This document shows positions 44,013-52,850 of a stretch of DNA of 64,000 nucleotides, piece after piece. The translations under genes were made by a program, and so were the position numbers. The notes under the pieces were generated by a model that worked only from the letters and a program-made list of their open reading frames with translations, ran no database searches and was not told the origin of the DNA. Source of the DNA: Actinoplanes solisilvae (lineage in GTDB: Bacteria; Actinomycetota; Actinomycetes; Mycobacteriales; Micromonosporaceae); contig NZ_RJAC01000007.1 in the NCBI RefSeq assembly GCF_003999975.1, positions 287,404 to 351,403 on the forward strand. The letters are read 5' to 3'. Every line of letters starts with the position of its first letter. The stretch's first letter is position 1.

Positions 44013-45553
44013 GTGACCTCGTTCCCGTCACCGGTGGAGCGCACGACCACGTCGGCCCCGATTGGCTCACCCGTGGTCAGCAGGTCGAGAATCGCGTCCG
44101 CGCGGGCCACGAATCGGCGGCCGTCGTCTCGCAGGCGGCCCAGCACGATTCCCTCCTGTGAGCCGTCGCGGCCGTGTTTCACCGTGTACGTCTCGATGAC
44201 GGCCGGACCGGAAGCGGAAAGCGCCTCGCCGGGCGCGGCCACTGCGTCCAGATCGGCCTGAATGCGCGCGCTGTCCGAGGGCCGGAAGGCGTGCGGGACC
44301 GTCGTGTAGACGCCCGTCGAGTGCTTACTCATGATGCCGCCGTTGGCCCCGACGAAGCCGTACGTGCCCGGCCGTGCTCGCAGCAGCGAAGTCATCGAGG
44401 CGATCGCGTGCATCGAGTAGTTGTTTCCCGGCCCGCCGAAGAACGGCAGCCCGCCGGTCACGGTCAATCCCCGCGGATCGTCCGTCGCCACCCCGAGCGC
44501 CTCGGCCACGATGAAGACCGGCGCCGCGAAACAGCTATACAGATCGATGGCTGTCAAATCCGAGGCCGCGATCCCCGCGAGCGACAGAGCATGCTGAGCC
44601 GCTCGGGCGGCAGCCGGCGACGACCCGTACGAAGCTCTCTCGATCATTGTGCGTTCCCGCAGATCGGCGTGCCCGGCCAGATAGACCCACTGCTCCGCCG
44701 GAACCCCGAGCCGTCGCGCCGATTCCACCGACATCAGCAGCAGAGCGGCCCCCTGATTGACCTTCTCCCGGGCCACCACATACCGCGTGTACGGATCGGC
44801 GAGTGGCCGGTTGGCCGCGCTGGGCGTCACGAGTGTCGCCGCGTCGCGGAAAACCGGTGCCGCGGCGTGGGGATTGGCCGCCGCCACTGTCGTGAACGGC
44901 GAGAACAGGTCCCCGATAGCCGCCGCGTATTCCGCTCGCGACATCTTCAGCCGCGCCCGCCGTGCGTTGTCGATGAGCGCGTACTGCGAAGGCGTGTCCG
45001 AAAGCCCGTGCGCGACGTGGTGCGGCGAAACGATGCCGTCGAGCCCGTGCCCGCGCGCCTCCAGCGACCCGCCCGGGCTCTCACCGAAATCCGGCCGCGA
45101 TTCCGAGGAAAGCGCCTGAGTAATCGTCGAAATGGCCTCCGACCCGGCCAGCAGCACGACCGAGGCGTCCCCGGCTGCGATGGCCCCGGCGAACTCGTTC
45201 ACGAGATGCTGCGGCGCCTGGCCGCCGCCCACCTCCAGCACGGCCCGCCGCGGCGACGCCCCGATCCGCGCGGCGATGGACCGCGGCGGATTGTCCGAGG
45301 CGCCCAGCAGCGGCACGGCCCACGGCAGGGAGATCTCGAACTGCGGCACGACCGCGATGGTGTCGATCTCCGACGCCGCAACACCCGCGTCGTCCAACGC
45401 GACGCGCGCCGCGTCTGCGGCCAGCGAGACCGGCGAGCGTCCCTGGTAGCCCGGCGAATCAAGCCGCTCCGACACTTGACCGACGCCGACCAGCACAGGC
45501 GTACGCGGGTCAAGAAGCGGGTCGACCAAAGGGCCGGGCACAGTGCCGGTCAT
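44009..45553 (-). CDS. Thiolase-superfamily acetyl-CoA acetyltransferase
   Basis: The 514-residue protein overlaps the upstream monooxygenase gene by 4 bp. The thiolase fold is evident from RTPVLVGVGQVSERLDSPGY, GDASVVLLAGSEAISTITQA and DLYSCFAAPVFIVAEALG. The last is the position of the second catalytic region in SCP-x-like thiolases, and PFFGGPGNNYSMHAIASM carries a His. In the first half, IEVGGGQAPQHLVNEFAGAI replaces the usual Cys-bearing VNRxCGSG stretch, so the nucleophilic cysteine is not obvious. This subfamily is common in actinobacteria and may be a non-decarboxylating or non-classical member. A C-terminal OB-like domain (SASGPAVIETYTVKHGRDGS) is also typical. Confidence 0.85.
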   Translation of the reverse strand: MTGTVPGPLVDPLLDPRTPVLVGVGQVSERLDSPGYQGRSPVSLAADAARVALDDAGVAASEIDTIAVVPQFEISLPWAVPLLGASDNPPRSIAARIGASPRRAVLEVGGGQAPQHLVNEFAGAIAAGDASVVLLAGSEAISTITQALSSESRPDFGESPGGSLEARGHGLDGIVSPHHVAHGLSDTPSQYALIDNARRARLKMSRAEYAAAIGDLFSPFTTVAAANPHAAAPVFRDAATLVTPSAANRPLADPYTRYVVAREKVNQGAALLLMSVESARRLGVPAEQWVYLAGHADLRERTMIERASYGSSPAAARAAQHALSLAGIAASDLTAIDLYSCFAAPVFIVAEALGVATDDPRGLTVTGGLPFFGGPGNNYSMHAIASMTSLLRARPGTYGFVGANGGIMSKHSTGVYTTVPHAFRPSDSARIQADLDAVAAPGEALSASGPAVIETYTVKHGRDGSQEGIVLGRLRDDGRRFVARADAILDLLTTGEPIGADVVVRSTGDGNEVT

Positions 45554-46665
45554 GAAAGACGCCCGGCGAGGTCACGGATGCGGGCGGCGCACTCGGCGGC
45601 CATCGTGCGGGTGATCTCGCCGGCCGGCCGGATGTCGCGGAACGACCCGACCACCTGCCCCACGAAGAACGATTCCAGCTCCAGCGCGCCCGCGTGCCCG
45701 GCCTCGGCCGCGGCGTCGATGCGCTGCCAGGCCTCGTCGACGAGCATCGGCTGCAACGGCAGCGGCAACGGGGCGGGACTGCCCGGCGCCGCCCACTCGT
45801 CGTGCCAAGCCGTTCGCAGCTGCCGGGCCGGTTTTCCCGTACGGGTGGGCGAGCGCAACGTATCCGCGCTGCTCGCGGCCAGGAACTTGTTCTTGATCGC
45901 TTGCACCGCCACGTCCTCGGCGCTCGAGAGCCACACCGACCCGCACCACACGCCGGCCGCTCCCAGCGCGAGGGCCGCCGCCATCTGCCGCCCGTCCGCG
46001 ATCCCGCCGGCGGCCAGCACCGGACGGTCCCCGGCGATGTCGACGATCTCGGGCGTGAGCACCATCGTGGCGATCGTCCCGGTGTGCCCACCCGCCTCGG
46101 TGCCCTGCGCGACCAGCACGTCGACGCCCGCCGCGATCTGCCGTTCGGCGTGTTTGGCCTGACCGATCAGCGCGGCGGTCACGATCCCGGCGGCCCGGGC
46201 ACGCGACACCAGCTCCGGCGGCGGCGTGCCGAGCGCGCTCGCGATCAGCGAGATCGGGTGCTTGAACGCCGTGTCGAGCAGCGCCAGCGCGCCCGGCGTG
46301 GTCAGTGACGCCGCGACCTGCTGGTGGTCGGCCGTGGCGGCGGGTGGGATGTCGTACTTCTCGAGCAGGCGCTGCACGAAGTCGAGATGTTCCTGCGGGA
46401 TCTGGGCGCGCATGCTGGCCACCAGGTCGGCCGGGTCGCCGGGCGCGAACTTCTCGGGAACGAGCAGGTCCACCCCGTACGGTTTGCCGCCGACCTGCTC
46501 CTCGATCCAGGTGAGCTGCGCGTCGAGCTCCTCAGGCCCGTACACCGAGGCCGCGAGCACGCCGAAGCCGCCCGCGTTGGTGACCGCCGCGACGACCGCG
46601 GGGGAGCGGTTGAAGCCGACGATCGGGTGCTCGACGCCGAGCAGTTCCGTCAGAGCCGTACGCAT
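45550..46665 (-). CDS. Nitronate monooxygenase family flavoprotein
   Basis: The 371-residue FMN-dependent TIM barrel starts MRTALTELLGVEHPIVGFNR. GGGAGG is about 10 nt upstream. The family motifs are AAVTNAGGFGVLAASVYGPE, a phosphate-binding VDVLVAQGTEAGGHTG with the GTEAGGH signature, and RPVLAAGGIADGRQMAAALA followed by LGAAGVWCGSVWLSSAED. It would oxidise nitronates, but many family members act in fatty-acid or steroid metabolism. The 4-bp overlap with the thiolase suggests a shared acyl-CoA pathway; this is inference. Confidence 0.9.
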   Translation of the reverse strand: MRTALTELLGVEHPIVGFNRSPAVVAAVTNAGGFGVLAASVYGPEELDAQLTWIEEQVGGKPYGVDLLVPEKFAPGDPADLVASMRAQIPQEHLDFVQRLLEKYDIPPAATADHQQVAASLTTPGALALLDTAFKHPISLIASALGTPPPELVSRARAAGIVTAALIGQAKHAERQIAAGVDVLVAQGTEAGGHTGTIATMVLTPEIVDIAGDRPVLAAGGIADGRQMAAALALGAAGVWCGSVWLSSAEDVAVQAIKNKFLAASSADTLRSPTRTGKPARQLRTAWHDEWAAPGSPAPLPLPLQPMLVDEAWQRIDAAAEAGHAGALELESFFVGQVVGSFRDIRPAGEITRTMAAECAARIRDLAGRLS

Positions 46666-46701
46666 GGGTCTCGTCCTCCCGTGGTCGATCCACCGGGGAG
46701 G

Positions 46702-47373
46702 TTACCCGGCGGTCACATCGGCCAGGCGACGAATCTCGCTTCCCTGTTCCACGGCCATCTCGTTGGCGACCTCGTGCAGCTTCTGGTCGTCGCCGCCCTT
46801 GAGCACATCGCCGGCCATCCGCAGGGCGCCGCGATGGTGGTCGGTCATCATCGTGGCGAAACGGCTGTCGAACGCCGGGCCCTTCGCGCCGGTCAGCGCG
46901 GACATGGCGGCCGGCGTCTGCATGCCCGGCATCGTCCCGTGGTCGTGGTTCGGATCGTTCTCGGGCAGGCCGCGATCCTTGAGCCAGGCCCGCAAGAACG
47001 TGATCTCGTACGGCTGGGACGCGTTGATCCGTTCGGCCAGGGCGATCAGCTTCTTGTTCGCACCCCGCTCGGGGGCGAGGCGGGCCATCTCGATCGCCTG
47101 CTCGTGGTGGACGATCATCATCTGGACGAACGCCGTGTCGACGGCGTTGTAGGTCGAGCCGTTCGGGGCGCGAACCTGATCGGAATCGGTCACCACGGCG
47201 TCATCGCCCGGCGCACCCGGCAACACCACCCGCTGCGGCGGCGCGGCGCTCGCGCTCGGCTTGGGCGCCGCGGCCGACTCGCCCGAGCCCGACCGGGCCG
47301 CCGCCACCGCGACGCCGGCTCCGGCCAGCACGACCGCGACCGCGACCAGCGTCGATGTCCGAACCCGACCCAC
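46702..47373 (-). CDS. Secreted DUF305 protein
   Basis: The 223-residue protein starts at GTG 47373, with GGAGG 5 nt upstream. The signal anchor TLVAVAVVLAGAGVAVAAAR is followed by an Ala/Pro/Ser-rich linker, then two ferritin-like helical halves. These carry the family's histidine motifs QMMIVHHEQAIEMARLAPER and TMMTDHHRGALRMAGDVLKG, plus NDPNHDHGTMPGMQTP between them. The His/Met-rich pattern suggests metal, perhaps copper, binding outside the cell. It is divergent from the LVIVD-repeat gene, an arrangement I recall from other actinobacteria, so the two probably work together. Confidence 0.9.
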   Translation of the reverse strand: MGRVRTSTLVAVAVVLAGAGVAVAAARSGSGESAAAPKPSASAAPPQRVVLPGAPGDDAVVTDSDQVRAPNGSTYNAVDTAFVQMMIVHHEQAIEMARLAPERGANKKLIALAERINASQPYEITFLRAWLKDRGLPENDPNHDHGTMPGMQTPAAMSALTGAKGPAFDSRFATMMTDHHRGALRMAGDVLKGGDDQKLHEVANEMAVEQGSEIRRLADVTAG

Positions 47374-47499
47374 CGGACCTCCCCAATCGATACTTAAAGA
47401 TGCTTGCGCAACCGCCCGCGGCCACTACTGTAACGACAAAGCTGAATACGCATCGTGCGTTTCATCGTGCGCGCGGCGCGTCAAGGGGGAGGGAGACCC

Positions 47500-48942
47500 A
47501 TGAAGCACACTGCCCCACGAGGGCGGATGCTCAAGCGCCTGGCCGCCGCGAGCGCCATCGCACTGGCGGTCGGACTGCTGGCGGCTCCGGGGAGCAGCGC
47601 GGCCCAGGCGCCCGCCGGCCAGAACGTGATTCCGGGCGTCGACGAGATCGTCAGCAGCCCCAACCTGAAGCAGGTCGCACACCTGGACAAAGCCGGTCCG
47701 CTGCTGGGCACCAACTCGGACTGGGCGTTCCAGGGACGCTACGCATATGGCGGCAACTACGACGGGTTCTACGTCTACGACATCAGGAACCCGAAGGCAC
47801 CGACGATCGCCGCACAGGTTCTCTGCCCGGGGTCGCAGAACGACATCTCGGTCAGCGGGAACCTGCTCTTCCTCGGCACCGACTCGCAGCGCACGAACGA
47901 CACGTGCGTCAACGCGGCGTCGACCACGGCGGTGCCCGGCGACCGCTGGGAAGGCGTCAAGATCTTCGACATCAGCAACCCGCTGACGCCGCGCTACCTC
48001 AAGTCGATCAAGACGGACTGCGGCTCGCACACGCAGACGCTGGTGCCCGGCAAGCGGGGCGAGAAGAACGTCTACCTCTACATCTCGTCCTACAACCTGG
48101 CCGGCGCGGATCTGCCGAACTGCGCCCTGCCGCACGACAAGATCTCGATCATCAAGGTGCCGCTGCGCAACCCGACGGCCGCGGCCGTCGTCGCGACGCC
48201 GGTCGTGTTCCCGGACGGTGGCTACCCGGGCGGTCCCGCGAACCCCAACGGGTCTCCGACCACGGGCTGCCACGACATCACGGTCTACGCGGAGAAGGAC
48301 ATCGCGGCCGGCGCCTGCATGGGTGACGGCGTGCTGTTCGACATCTCCGACCGGGCCAAGCCGAAGGTGCTGACCACGGTCCGCGACGAGGTGAACTTCG
48401 CCTTCTGGCACTCGGCGACGTTCAACAACAGCGGCACCAAGATCGTCTTCACCGACGAGCTGGGTGGCGGCGGCGCGGCCACCTGTAACCCGACGGTCGG
48501 CCCGAACCGCGGCGCCGACGCCATCTACGACATCGTCGGCCACGGCAAGAAGTCCAAGCTGGTCTTCCGCAGCTACTTCAAGATCCCGCGGACGAACGCC
48601 GACACCGAGAACTGCGTCGCCCACAACGGCTCGCTGATCCCGGTGCCCGGTCGCGACATCATGGTGCAGGCCTGGTATCAGGGCGGCATCTCGGTGTGGG
48701 ACTTCACCGACTCACGCCGGCCCAAGGAGATCGCCTATTGGGAGCGGGGTCCGATCTCGGCGACCCAGTTCGTGGGCGGCGGTTCCTGGTCCGCTTACTG
48801 GTACAACGGCTACATCTACTCGAACGACATCGTGAAGGGCGTCGACGTCCTCGAGCTCAAGGACCCGCGTACGTGGGTCGCCAAGTGGTTCCGCACCGAC
48901 GAGTTCAACGCCCAGACGCAGGACAACTTCCTGCGCTGGTAG
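47500..48942 (+). CDS. Secreted LVIVD-repeat beta-propeller protein
   Basis: The 480-residue protein starts at ATG 47500 after GGGAGGGAGACCC. Its signal peptide runs through LAAASAIALAVGLLAAPGSS to AAQAPAGQ. Repeated blades follow with the LVIVD-like pattern: YGGNYDGFYVYDIRNPKAPT, WEGVKIFDISNPLTPRYLKS, DGVLFDISDRAKPKVLTTV and GGISVWDFTDSRRPKEIAYW. Cys residues in several loops suggest disulfides. It is exported and probably acts as a binding platform. It is divergent from the DUF305 gene, and its stop is 1 bp from the stop of the convergent NACHT gene. Confidence 0.92.
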   Translation: MKHTAPRGRMLKRLAAASAIALAVGLLAAPGSSAAQAPAGQNVIPGVDEIVSSPNLKQVAHLDKAGPLLGTNSDWAFQGRYAYGGNYDGFYVYDIRNPKAPTIAAQVLCPGSQNDISVSGNLLFLGTDSQRTNDTCVNAASTTAVPGDRWEGVKIFDISNPLTPRYLKSIKTDCGSHTQTLVPGKRGEKNVYLYISSYNLAGADLPNCALPHDKISIIKVPLRNPTAAAVVATPVVFPDGGYPGGPANPNGSPTTGCHDITVYAEKDIAAGACMGDGVLFDISDRAKPKVLTTVRDEVNFAFWHSATFNNSGTKIVFTDELGGGGAATCNPTVGPNRGADAIYDIVGHGKKSKLVFRSYFKIPRTNADTENCVAHNGSLIPVPGRDIMVQAWYQGGISVWDFTDSRRPKEIAYWERGPISATQFVGGGSWSAYWYNGYIYSNDIVKGVDVLELKDPRTWVAKWFRTDEFNAQTQDNFLRW

Positions 48943-48943
48943 C

Positions 48944-51900
48944 TCACCGATCGGTCGCCCGTCCGTCGCCTTCCGTGCGGCGGGCGGGCTCCGGCAGGTC
49001 GAAAGCCCCGCGCAGTCGCGACTGGTCCGCCGGGTCGAACCTCGACAGGAGGTCGACGAATCCCGGGAGGAGTTCTCCGGGCGGCACGATGGCGATCATC
49101 AGATCGACAAGGCTCCGTACGACGGCCGGATCGGCGTTCAAGCTCGAGATGCCGGCCACGATGTTCTGAATCAGGGTGGCCGAAAGGACCGGCGCCTCCC
49201 GCTGCAGCTGTGTGATCGCTGCGTTCCGCATCTGGTCCTTCTCGTTGATCAGCAGGAGAAGATAGTCAGTCCAGCGGTCGGGATCGTTCGGCTCCACAAG
49301 GCCGCCGATGGCCAGTTCGGTCAACCGTCTCGCGTCGGAATACCATCGCTGGTCGGGGTCGGAGAAGCCGAGGTCACCGAACCGGGACCAGAAGGGCACC
49401 ATCGTGTAGAAGAGCTCGCGGCTGTCGAGGGAGGTCTGCGCGAAGGCCGACTTGCGCAGCAGCCGGCCCGCATGGCTTTCGCTCGCCATCGCGATGTCGC
49501 CGTCGACAGGCTGTGACTCGACCCGCGCCGGCCGACGGTCGGCCGGCCACGGCAGCGACGAGAAGACGTAGACGTCAGACTCGTCGTCCAGCCGAATCCG
49601 GAGTCGGGGCGGATCCGCGGTCAGATCCCAGTCGACCCGCAGTGACTGCCAGAGCCGACGCGCGTCGTCGAAGCTCGACTGGCTCAGCCACAACAGCGCA
49701 TGCCGCCGCCAGTTGGTCTCGACTGGTTCCCCGACGATCTCGACCGCGTCGACCGGCCCGTCGCTCAACAGCACGATCAGGCACATCAGGTTGGCCGAGA
49801 ACATGGCCTGCCGCTCGGCGAGCGTGCGAGGCCGCGGCTCATAGCCCGCGACTGTCCACGAGGGATGCGGCCGCCCGGCCTCCGCGAACAGCTCGATCGC
49901 GAGCTCGCGACAAGCCCGTCGTCTCCCCGCGTCGAGGCGGGCCACCAGCCCCTGGCAGAATTCCCACAGCGGCACCCGCCGGGTCAGCGTCCCGAATGAC
50001 GTGAGCGCCGCGAAGTAACCCGCGTCCAGGGTCGCGCCGGGCCGGCGGCGAAGAATCGCCCGGTCCTCGGCCAGCTCGACCAGCGCGGTCACGATCTGCC
50101 GGGCGGCCAGGAACTCGGCGAACGTGGCGTGCAGGAACTCGAAGCTCCGCTCGACCCCGGTGGTGTCGCGGTTGATGCGCGACTCGTGGAGGAAATAGAA
50201 CCGGCCGACCAGCAACTGGCTCGCGCTCAGCGGCCGGTTCGACGCGTTCGGAGCCGCGGGCGTACGGTCAGCGTCGCTGAGCAGATGGCCGAGGTCCTCG
50301 TCGAGTTCGGCTTCGAGAATCACGTCCTGCCCTCGATTCAGCATCGAGATCGCGACCGCCGACAGCCGCCTCCACTCCAGCGCGATCTCGGCTGCCCGCT
50401 GCTCGTCGTCGCGCCCGGTGCCGAACTTGTCGACCTGCCGCTCGAAGAAGTCGGTGAAGAGCCTCTCGTAGAGCTCCGCCCGGCGCAGCTCGCCCTGCCC
50501 GGCCCGCAACTGGTTCACCCGGCTGTCGTAGAGCGCCAGCAGGAGCAGCAGCAGCGGCTGACTGGCGAGCTCGCGATGGACCAGCACCGCTTCGGTCGAC
50601 AGCCCGCGCCGCGTGGCGTTCAACGAGTTCCACATCTCGAGCCATTCGCCGATCTGCCCGTCGGTGAAGGCGTTGAGCCGCAGCACCACCGTCCCGGCCG
50701 GGAACCGCGCCCGATCGGCGACCACCGTACGGCTGGTCACGATCACGGCCAGCGGACGTCCGAGGTCGTTCTCGCGCTGCTGGAACTCCTCGATCCGCTC
50801 CAGATAGTCGGCCCAGTTCTGCCCGGTCGCCTGCAGCAACTCGTCGAAGCCGTCCATGATCACGACCGGGAGCGCGGTGCCCGCCTCGTGGGCCACCTCG
50901 GGCCAGCTCACCGCCTTGCCGACCAGGCCGTACAGGGAGTCCTCGATCTGTTTCTGCACGGGCGCGTTGGCCTCGACGCTGCGCAGCTCGACGCGGATCG
51001 GCAGGAAGTCGGCCAGGGTCAGCCGGGCCGCGAGCACGCGGGTCAGCACCGACTTGCCGGATCCGGGCTGACCGAGCAGCACCAGCGGCCGGTCCGTGGC
51101 CTGGGGCGTGGTGAGGTGCGAGACCAGGAACGACTGGACGTCGGGCACGGGCTGGGCCTGCTCCCACCACATCTCGGTGGCCGGCAGGTCGCTGGGCCCG
51201 GCCGTCGAGGCCAGCCCGGTCGGGTCGACGTACCCCTGCCTCAGCGTGGGCAGGACGACGCCGCCGGGCACGTCGGAGGCGGTGAGGATCGGCCGTTCGA
51301 GCTGTTTCTCATACCGCCGGATCAGATCGGTGCGCACGCCCGAGGTGGCCTCGTGGCGCGCGCGCAGCTCGGCGACCGCCGTCCGGATCAGTTCGCGGGT
51401 CGCCTGTTCACCGACCGACGAGCTCCAGAGCCGGAATTCCGGGACCTCGAGGGTGAGCCGCCGGTAGGCCGCCGTGTAACGGATCCCGGACAGACGGGCC
51501 AGCTCCCTGATCTCGACGTCGGTCAGTCCCAGCACGCTCACCGTGGTCGACGACAAGCCCACGTAGTAGTACGTGAGCTCCAATTCGAAGCTTTCGAACG
51601 GTCGCTGCGGGGTGGGGTGCGGGGCCGGTTGCTCGATCAGCACGGTCACGATCTCGGTGAACGACTTCGGCGTCGGCCGCGAGCTGCTGATCGCCACCTG
51701 CTCGGCCGCCGCGAGCTGCGGCGACGAGGGTGCCATTTCCTCGAGAGCCTCGAAGAAGGCCACCAGGACGATGACGGAGTGCGCGGCGATCAGCCGGTCG
51801 GTGCGGTCGAAGCGGCTCAGCCCCTCCACTTTGTCGCGCCAGCTCAGAACGGCCGAGTTCCCCCACCGTACGACCTGGTCGCGCAGGGCGAAGAAGTCGA

Positions 51901-52030
51901 CCGTCCCGGCGCTGGCGACGGTGACCGTCCCCGCCGCCACCCCGGCCACCTGGCCGAATCGTGTGACGGTGGGCGAGTCGCCGTCGAGGAGTCGGACCGC
52001 GTCGGCGAAGGACAGTCCCCGGGACCTCAT
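48944..52030 (-). CDS. NACHT-domain STAND NTPase, large
   Basis: About 1028 residues from ATG 52030 (MRSRGLSFADAVRLLDGDSP). The N-terminal helical domain (residues 1-120, with DRTDRLIAAHSVIVLVAFFE) resembles the NACHT-N-terminal-helical domains of actinobacterial NACHT proteins. Walker A is GQPGSGKSV at residues 320-328, Walker B with the acidic run is VVIMDGFDELL at 389-399, and ASQPLLLLLLALYDSR plus FEFLHATFAEFLAARQIV mark the NACHT winged-helix region. A long C-terminal helical region of about 350 residues, with no clear LRR, TPR or WD repeats, would be the sensor. Related proteins act in anti-phage defence or developmental signalling. No effector gene is adjacent. Confidence 0.9.
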   Translation of the reverse strand: MRSRGLSFADAVRLLDGDSPTVTRFGQVAGVAAGTVTVASAGTVDFFALRDQVVRWGNSAVLSWRDKVEGLSRFDRTDRLIAAHSVIVLVAFFEALEEMAPSSPQLAAAEQVAISSSRPTPKSFTEIVTVLIEQPAPHPTPQRPFESFELELTYYYVGLSSTTVSVLGLTDVEIRELARLSGIRYTAAYRRLTLEVPEFRLWSSSVGEQATRELIRTAVAELRARHEATSGVRTDLIRRYEKQLERPILTASDVPGGVVLPTLRQGYVDPTGLASTAGPSDLPATEMWWEQAQPVPDVQSFLVSHLTTPQATDRPLVLLGQPGSGKSVLTRVLAARLTLADFLPIRVELRSVEANAPVQKQIEDSLYGLVGKAVSWPEVAHEAGTALPVVIMDGFDELLQATGQNWADYLERIEEFQQRENDLGRPLAVIVTSRTVVADRARFPAGTVVLRLNAFTDGQIGEWLEMWNSLNATRRGLSTEAVLVHRELASQPLLLLLLALYDSRVNQLRAGQGELRRAELYERLFTDFFERQVDKFGTGRDDEQRAAEIALEWRRLSAVAISMLNRGQDVILEAELDEDLGHLLSDADRTPAAPNASNRPLSASQLLVGRFYFLHESRINRDTTGVERSFEFLHATFAEFLAARQIVTALVELAEDRAILRRRPGATLDAGYFAALTSFGTLTRRVPLWEFCQGLVARLDAGRRRACRELAIELFAEAGRPHPSWTVAGYEPRPRTLAERQAMFSANLMCLIVLLSDGPVDAVEIVGEPVETNWRRHALLWLSQSSFDDARRLWQSLRVDWDLTADPPRLRIRLDDESDVYVFSSLPWPADRRPARVESQPVDGDIAMASESHAGRLLRKSAFAQTSLDSRELFYTMVPFWSRFGDLGFSDPDQRWYSDARRLTELAIGGLVEPNDPDRWTDYLLLLINEKDQMRNAAITQLQREAPVLSATLIQNIVAGISSLNADPAVVRSLVDLMIAIVPPGELLPGFVDLLSRFDPADQSRLRGAFDLPEPARRTEGDGRATDR

Positions 52031-52074
52031 GCGCGGACCGTACCCAAGCGGTCCCGTTCTGTCGACGAAGGTCG

Positions 52075-52746
52075 TTACGTGCTGCGCAGACGGAAATGGT
52101 TGCCGTCGGGGTCGGACAGTGTTTCGCCGTCGACGAGCGTCGCGCCGAGCCCGAGCAGCCGATCCGTTTCCGCCTGCCGGTCGTCGGCCGTAAGTTCCAG
52201 GTGTACGCGGTCCTGGGGCGGGCGGGGCTCGTTGGGCGGGCCGCCCCACGTGATCTTCGGACCGCCGTGCGGGGAGCGTACGGCGGTCTCCTCGTTCTCG
52301 TCCCAGACCAGCGGCCAGCCGAGCGCCGCGCTCCAGAAGTAGCCCTCGCGCTGCGAGCCGTCGCAGGACAGCGCGCCGATGAACCCGCAGTCGGCCAGGA
52401 AGTTGTTGCCGGGCTCGATGACGCAGAACTCGTTGCCCTCGGGGTCGGCCAGCACGACGTGGCCCTCGTCGCCCTTCTGGCCCACGTCGGCGTGGGTCGC
52501 GCCCAGGGACAGGGCGCGGGCCACGATGCGGTCCTGCTCCTCGAGGTTGCTCGTCAGGTCGAAGTGGGCGAGGTTCTGACGCGCCTTCGGCTCGGTGGTG
52601 CGGACGAACCGGAGGCGGAACCCGGTGTCGTCATCGGGCAGCAACTCGTCGCCGGCCGGCGCCCAACCGAGCAGGCCCGACCAGAACCGGGTGAGCCGCG
52701 GCGGGTCGAGGGCCTCGAAGCACACCGCGAACAGATGAAGGGACAT
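52075..52746 (-). CDS. VOC-family (glyoxalase-like) protein with two domains
   Basis: The 223-residue protein starts MSLHLFAVCFEALDPPRLTR. Two vicinal-oxygen-chelate modules are seen: residues 1-120 with FWSGLLGWAPAGDELLPDDD and HVVLADPEGNEFCVIEPGNN, and residues 125-223 with REGYFWSAALGWPLVWDENE and DRVHLELTADDRQAETDRLL, ending DGETLSDPDGNHFRLRST. This is the actinobacterial glyoxalase-like type often linked to drug binding or detoxification, though the substrate is unknown. The ATG at 52755 is an alternative start. Confidence 0.9.
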   Translation of the reverse strand: MSLHLFAVCFEALDPPRLTRFWSGLLGWAPAGDELLPDDDTGFRLRFVRTTEPKARQNLAHFDLTSNLEEQDRIVARALSLGATHADVGQKGDEGHVVLADPEGNEFCVIEPGNNFLADCGFIGALSCDGSQREGYFWSAALGWPLVWDENEETAVRSPHGGPKITWGGPPNEPRPPQDRVHLELTADDRQAETDRLLGLGATLVDGETLSDPDGNHFRLRST

Positions 52747-52850
52747 GGCGGCCATGCTCGCAGGGGCGTCCCAGGCTGTCGCGGCAATTTCGGGTGTTCC
52801 ATAGGTGAATCCCGCAAACCGGCGCCGATTTCTGCGTAGCCTCGGCGCGT

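Noticed and set aside
50129..52342. Plus-strand frame of 737 codons opposite the NACHT gene
   Set aside because: Shadow frame; composition is typical of antisense GC-rich sequence and no motif is present.
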